Assembly: GCA_034111085.1 (NCBI GenBank)
Contig: JAWUXZ010000027.1
Coordinates: forward strand, 93,437-157,436
Direction: 5' to 3'
DNA from: Dinoroseobacter sp034111085
GTDB taxonomy: Bacteria > Pseudomonadota > Alphaproteobacteria > Rhodobacterales > Rhodobacteraceae
Length of the DNA stretch: 64,000 nucleotides
This document shows, piece by piece, positions 60,753 to 64,000 of the stretch. Position 1 is the first letter of the stretch. Each line of letters starts with the position of its first letter. The notes beneath the pieces were generated by a model. The model saw only the letters and a list, made by a program, of their open reading frames with translations. It did not search any database and was not told where the DNA came from. The translations under genes were made by a program, and so were the position numbers.

Positions 60753-61520
60753 CTATGACGGCTTGATGGAAGCGGTGACGTAATTCACCCTGAGATCTCT
60801 GTCCGAGATCGACCATGTGAAGCCCAGCGGGTTGAACTTGAAACCCTTGCGATCCACTGGCGTCAGGCCCGCCTTTTCAAGCAGCGCGAACAACTCGTCC
60901 GGTGTGACGAACTTGGACCATTCATGCGTGCCCTTGGGCAGCCAGCGCATGACGTATTCCGCGCCGATAATGCCCATAACGAAGCTCTTAGGGTTCCGGT
61001 TCAGGGTTGAGCAGATCATCAAACCACCGGGCTTGAGAAGTTGCTGGCAGGCGGTCAGGTAACCTTGCGGATCGGCGACATGCTCGACGACCTCCATGTT
61101 TAGCACAATATCGAACTGCTCGCCCGCCTCGGTCATCGCCTCGGCAGTGGTGTGGCGGTAATCGATCTTCAGGCCGGATTGCTCGGCATGGATTTGCGCA
61201 ACGGGGATATTCCGCTCGGCAGCATCCGCGCCGACAACATCCGCGCCAAGCCGCGCCATCGGCTCGGCCAGCAAACCACCCCCGCAGCCAATATCGAGCA
61301 GGCGCAAACCTGCGAACGGTAGTTTGTCGCTGAGGTCGCGGTCAAACTGGGCTGCGATCTGCTGGGTGATATAGTCCAGACGGCAAGGATTCAGCATATG
61401 CAGCGGCTTGAACTTGCCTGTCGGATTCCACCAGTCGGCGGCCATTGCTTCGAACTTCGCAATCTCGGTGGGATCAACGGTGTTGGTTTGGGTGGACTTG
61501 GCGGTAGCTTGCATGGACAT
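60753..61520 (-). CDS. ubiG: Ubiquinone O-methyltransferase UbiG
   Basis: A 255-residue SAM-dependent methyltransferase that performs two O-methylations in ubiquinone synthesis. Motif I DIGCGGGLLAEPMARLGADVVGAD, the FEAMAADWWNPTGKFKPLHMLNP N-terminal block and LNMEVVEHVADP are diagnostic. Start at 61520 (MSMQATAK) has AGGTAAG upstream. Confidence 0.95.
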   Translation of the reverse strand: MSMQATAKSTQTNTVDPTEIAKFEAMAADWWNPTGKFKPLHMLNPCRLDYITQQIAAQFDRDLSDKLPFAGLRLLDIGCGGGLLAEPMARLGADVVGADAAERNIPVAQIHAEQSGLKIDYRHTTAEAMTEAGEQFDIVLNMEVVEHVADPQGYLTACQQLLKPGGLMICSTLNRNPKSFVMGIIGAEYVMRWLPKGTHEWSKFVTPDELFALLEKAGLTPVDRKGFKFNPLGFTWSISDRDLRVNYVTASIKPS

Positions 61521-61585
61521 CTTACCTACAACTTGCAAAAAGATGGGGCGGGTTTAGACCCCTTTGGGTAATATATAGGGCGGCA

Positions 61586-62575
61586 ATGGTAAAAGCGGCG
61601 AGTGAAAAGCGCGCGACGGATTATCTCTATCCGCCCGTCGATCCGTTCGATCAGCAAATGCTTGCTGTGGGCGAGGGGCATCGCTTGTATGTCGAGCAAT
61701 GCGGTAATCCGGCTGGCATCCCTGTTATTGTGTTCCACGGTGGGCCGGGCGGTGGCTGTAGCCCGGCGATGCGGCGCTATTTCGACCCGAGCGTCTACCG
61801 AATCATCCTGTTTGATCAGCGCGGCTGTGGACGCTCGCGCCCTCATGCCAGCGTCGAGGATAACACAACGTGGCATCTGGTGCGCGATATCGAGTTGATC
61901 CGCGAGACGCTTGGGATCGACCGTTGGGTTGTGTTTGGGGGCAGTTGGGGCGCGACGCTCGGGCTGATCTATGCCGAAGCGCACCCGGACCGTGTGGCCT
62001 ATCTGGTGCTGCGCGGCGTGTTTCTTATGACCGAGCCGGAGCTTGATTGGTTCTACGGTGGTGGCGCCGGCAAGTTTTGGCCCGAAGTTTGGCGGCGTTT
62101 CACAGCGATGGTGCCACATGACGAGCGTGGCGATATTATTGCGGCCTATAACAAGCGGCTGTTTTCCGGTGATGTAATTGAGGAAACGCGGTTTGCGCGT
62201 GCTTGGGCCGGCTGGGAAAATGCGCTCGCCTCGATCCAGTCCGAAGGCTTCGTGGGCGAAAGCCCGGCGGAATATGCGCGTGCTTTCGCGCGATTGGAAA
62301 ACCACTACTTCACCAACCGCGGATTTCTCGAACAAGACGGTCAAATCCTACGTGATGCGGGACGGCTGGCGGATATTCCCGGCACAATCGTGCAGGGGCG
62401 CTACGATATGATTTGCCCGCCTGTTTCTGCGTTTGCATTGTCGGAGATCTGGGCGCGGGCGGATTTGCGGATGATAGGGCTGTCGGGACATGCGTTGTCG
62501 GAGCCCCGGATCAGTGCGGAATTGGTGCGTGTCATGGACCAGTTCCGAGAGACGCATACCCGCCACGGCATCTAG
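61586..62575 (+). CDS. pip: Proline iminopeptidase
   Basis: An alpha/beta-hydrolase of 329 residues that releases N-terminal proline from peptides. HGGPGGG oxyanion loop, DQRGCGRSRPH, nucleophile GGSWGAT (Ser), acid/His in the C-terminal LSGHALSEP are all present. Divergent from ubiG across 65 bp. Confidence 0.94.
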   Translation: MVKAASEKRATDYLYPPVDPFDQQMLAVGEGHRLYVEQCGNPAGIPVIVFHGGPGGGCSPAMRRYFDPSVYRIILFDQRGCGRSRPHASVEDNTTWHLVRDIELIRETLGIDRWVVFGGSWGATLGLIYAEAHPDRVAYLVLRGVFLMTEPELDWFYGGGAGKFWPEVWRRFTAMVPHDERGDIIAAYNKRLFSGDVIEETRFARAWAGWENALASIQSEGFVGESPAEYARAFARLENHYFTNRGFLEQDGQILRDAGRLADIPGTIVQGRYDMICPPVSAFALSEIWARADLRMIGLSGHALSEPRISAELVRVMDQFRETHTRHGI

Positions 62576-62875
62576 GTCGCCGTCACCGATTGGACTGACT
62601 GCGGCCTAAGCGCGCGATGATATCGGGAAAACTGGCGCGCTCGCCGGGTTAAAGTCTTGGCATGAAAACCGAAGCACGCAAGACAGCATGGCCAAGCCGT
62701 TTGATTTGTTCACATTTTTGTAATCACCATAGAAGTTTACAGATTTACTAGAGAGCGATTAATTTCTTCACAAGAAAAGTATTGTGACACAAAGGGTTAT
62801 TGGCCCGTTCACAACTCATGGTAACTCTTTGGCAAATGTTTTCGACTCAATTTCAGTAGGAGGGGATGAGACGCG
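62576..62875. promoter_or_regulatory. 300-bp upstream region of acs
   Basis: No gene. The region is AT-rich from about 62695 to 62850 and probably holds the acs promoter. An inverted repeat TCACAA-N8-TTGTGA is at 62768-62787. AGGAGG at 62858-62863 is the acs ribosome-binding site. Confidence 0.5.
62768..62787. repeat. Inverted repeat TCACAA-N8-TTGTGA
   Basis: Perfect 6-bp arms around an 8-bp centre, 88 bp before acs. The half-sites recall CRP/FNR-type half-sites but in inverted order, so a known regulator cannot be assigned. Confidence 0.35.
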
Positions 62876-64000
62876 ATGACCGACCAGACACCTAAAAGCG
62901 CGGGCGACCGCACCATTCCAGTGCCGTCCGAGATTGCTGCAACTGCACATGTGAACGCCGAAAAATACGCCGAGATGTATGCAGCGTCCGTTGCTGACCC
63001 TGATGCGTTCTGGGCTGAGCAGGGCAAACGCCTTGATTGGATCAAGCCGTTTACCAAGGTTAAAAACACCTCGTTTGCCCACGGCGCCGTGGATATCAAA
63101 TGGTTTGAGGACGGCACGATGAACGTCTCGGCCAACTGCATCGACCGCCACCTCGCCACGCGCGCGGATCAGACCGCCATTATCTGGGAGCCTGACAGCC
63201 CTGACGAAGGCGCCAAGCACATCACCTACAAAGAGCTGCATGTTGAAACCTGTAAGATGGCCAACATCCTCGAAGACATGGGCGTGCGCAAAGGCGACCG
63301 CGTCGTGCTGTATATGCCGATGATCCCTGAGGCGGCTTATGCGATGCTGGCATGTGCGCGTATCGGTGCGATCCATTCGATCGTGTTTGCTGGCTTCTCG
63401 CCTGACGCCCTGTCTTCTCGCGTGAATGGGGCTGAGGCGAAGGTTGTAATTACGGCGGACTACGCCCCACGCGGTGGCAAGGCGACGCCTTTGAAGGCGA
63501 ACGCGGATGCGGCGCTCCTGCACACATCTGACAAGGTGAAGATGCTGGTTGTGAAGCGCACCGGCGGCCAAACCACGTGGGTTGAAGGTCGCGATCACGA
63601 CTATAACGAATTGCGGCTTGAGGCCGACGAGGTCAGCGCGCCTGCGGAAATGAGCGCCGAAGACCCGCTGTTTGTGCTCTATACATCCGGCTCCACCGGG
63701 CAGCCTAAGGGCGTTGTTCATACGTCGGGCGGCTATCTGGCCTATGCTGCGATGACCCACCAGATCACCTTCGACTATAAAGATGGCGATGTCTTCTGGT
63801 GCACAGCTGATGTCGGTTGGGTCACGGGCCACAGCTATATCGTCTATGGTCCGCTGGCCAATGGCGCGACCACGATCATGTTTGAAGGTGTGCCGACTTA
63901 CCCCGATGCGGGCCGTTTCTGGGAGGTTTGCGCCAAGCACAAGGGCAACCAGTTCTACACCGCACCGACTGCAATCCGCGCCTTGATGGCGAAGGGTAAC
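62876..64000 (+). CDS. acs: Acetyl-CoA synthetase (5' part)
   Basis: The first 375 residues of acetate-CoA ligase (about 650 usual); the frame is still open at the right edge, so the gene continues beyond the window. It activates acetate with ATP to acetyl-CoA. The adenylate-forming motif is LYTSGSTGQPKGVVHT, with ADVGWVTGHSYIVYGPL after it, both diagnostic of Acs. AGGAGG is 12 bases before the ATG at 62876. The C-terminal lysine-acetylation domain is not in view. Confidence 0.96.
   Translation, partial: MTDQTPKSAGDRTIPVPSEIAATAHVNAEKYAEMYAASVADPDAFWAEQGKRLDWIKPFTKVKNTSFAHGAVDIKWFEDGTMNVSANCIDRHLATRADQTAIIWEPDSPDEGAKHITYKELHVETCKMANILEDMGVRKGDRVVLYMPMIPEAAYAMLACARIGAIHSIVFAGFSPDALSSRVNGAEAKVVITADYAPRGGKATPLKANADAALLHTSDKVKMLVVKRTGGQTTWVEGRDHDYNELRLEADEVSAPAEMSAEDPLFVLYTSGSTGQPKGVVHTSGGYLAYAAMTHQITFDYKDGDVFWCTADVGWVTGHSYIVYGPLANGATTIMFEGVPTYPDAGRFWEVCAKHKGNQFYTAPTAIRALMAKGN

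Noticed and set aside
61526..62344. Minus-strand open frame of 272 codons
   Set aside because: Antisense to the iminopeptidase, and runs into the ubiG start region.
62816..63940. Minus-strand open frame of 374 codons
   Set aside because: Antisense to acs, which has clear Acs motifs; the frame is the shadow of GC-rich codons.
1..64000. tRNA, rRNA, CRISPR arrays, intact insertion sequences
   Set aside because: No cloverleaf-like T-loop/anticodon pattern, no direct repeats with spacers, and no transposase-like frame were seen by eye; a covariance or IS search would be needed to be certain.

Overview
The window is a stretch of alphaproteobacterial chromosome, most likely from the Rhodobacterales (Roseobacter/Rhodobacter group). 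The evidence is family-level: gene order around parAB-mnmG-rsmG-mnmE-rho, a Tim44 homologue beside mltA, SecB beside FxsA, perfect TGTTTCACGTGAAACA parS sites, a PpsR-type photosynthesis regulator and a TLESWS-type sodium channel. Genes are densely packed, mostly with ATGA start/stop overlaps. No tRNA, rRNA, CRISPR array or intact insertion sequence was seen.

Layout. 1-8.6 kb: the 3' part of addA, trxA, a capsule-synthesis-like protein, and an hslV-(membrane protein)-hslU operon followed by a DUF900 lipoprotein and an MFS transporter. 8.6-14.8 kb: smr-mltA-timA, fxsA-secB, and dnaQ-coaE-aroE-maf. 14.8-15.2 kb: a non-coding gap with AT-rich tracts and a DnaA box, from which genes diverge on both sides; this is a candidate oriC. 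15.2-22.6 kb: hemJ, rho, mnmE, mnmG, rsmG, parA, parB, with three parS sites inside or beside coding sequence (18.4, 20.6 and 22.9 kb). 22.6-30 kb: hemW, a RidA-like gene, rdgB, rph, then hrcA-grpE and mutS. 30-37.4 kb: central metabolism (maeB, a sugar kinase, argG, ilvA), a secreted MsrA and a sulfotransferase-like protein. 37.3-42.4 kb: an HPt protein facing a response regulator-PP2C phosphatase, two NUDIX hydrolases, hslO and cca. 42.4-50.7 kb: a LysE exporter, a pair of ABC exporters, an RNA methyltransferase, a BacNav sodium channel, and two L,D-transpeptidases flanking a CAP-domain lipoprotein. 50.8-55.4 kb: an unlisted 58-residue small protein, hemH, an NDUFAF5-like protein, comF, marR, a nitrilase-family gene and a glutaredoxin. 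55.4-60.7 kb: see next paragraph. 60.7-64 kb: ubiG, a proline iminopeptidase, and the 5' part of acs running off the right end.

The most striking region is 55.4-60.7 kb, which reads as the ruin of a photosynthesis gene cluster. It holds a frameshifted N-terminal fragment of crtI (phytoene desaturase), an intact idi, a ppsR gene with two internal in-frame deletions that remove its sensory PAS domains but keep the DNA-binding domain, a perfect TGTC-N10-GACA PpsR/CrtJ-type operator, a C-terminal fragment of 5-aminolevulinate synthase (hemA) with an internal stop, and an intact cytochrome c gene directly after it. An ECF42-type sigma factor with its DGPF/YciI partner and an SRPBCC gene sit in the middle. 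The inference is a lineage that lost aerobic anoxygenic phototrophy but kept a miniaturised regulator.
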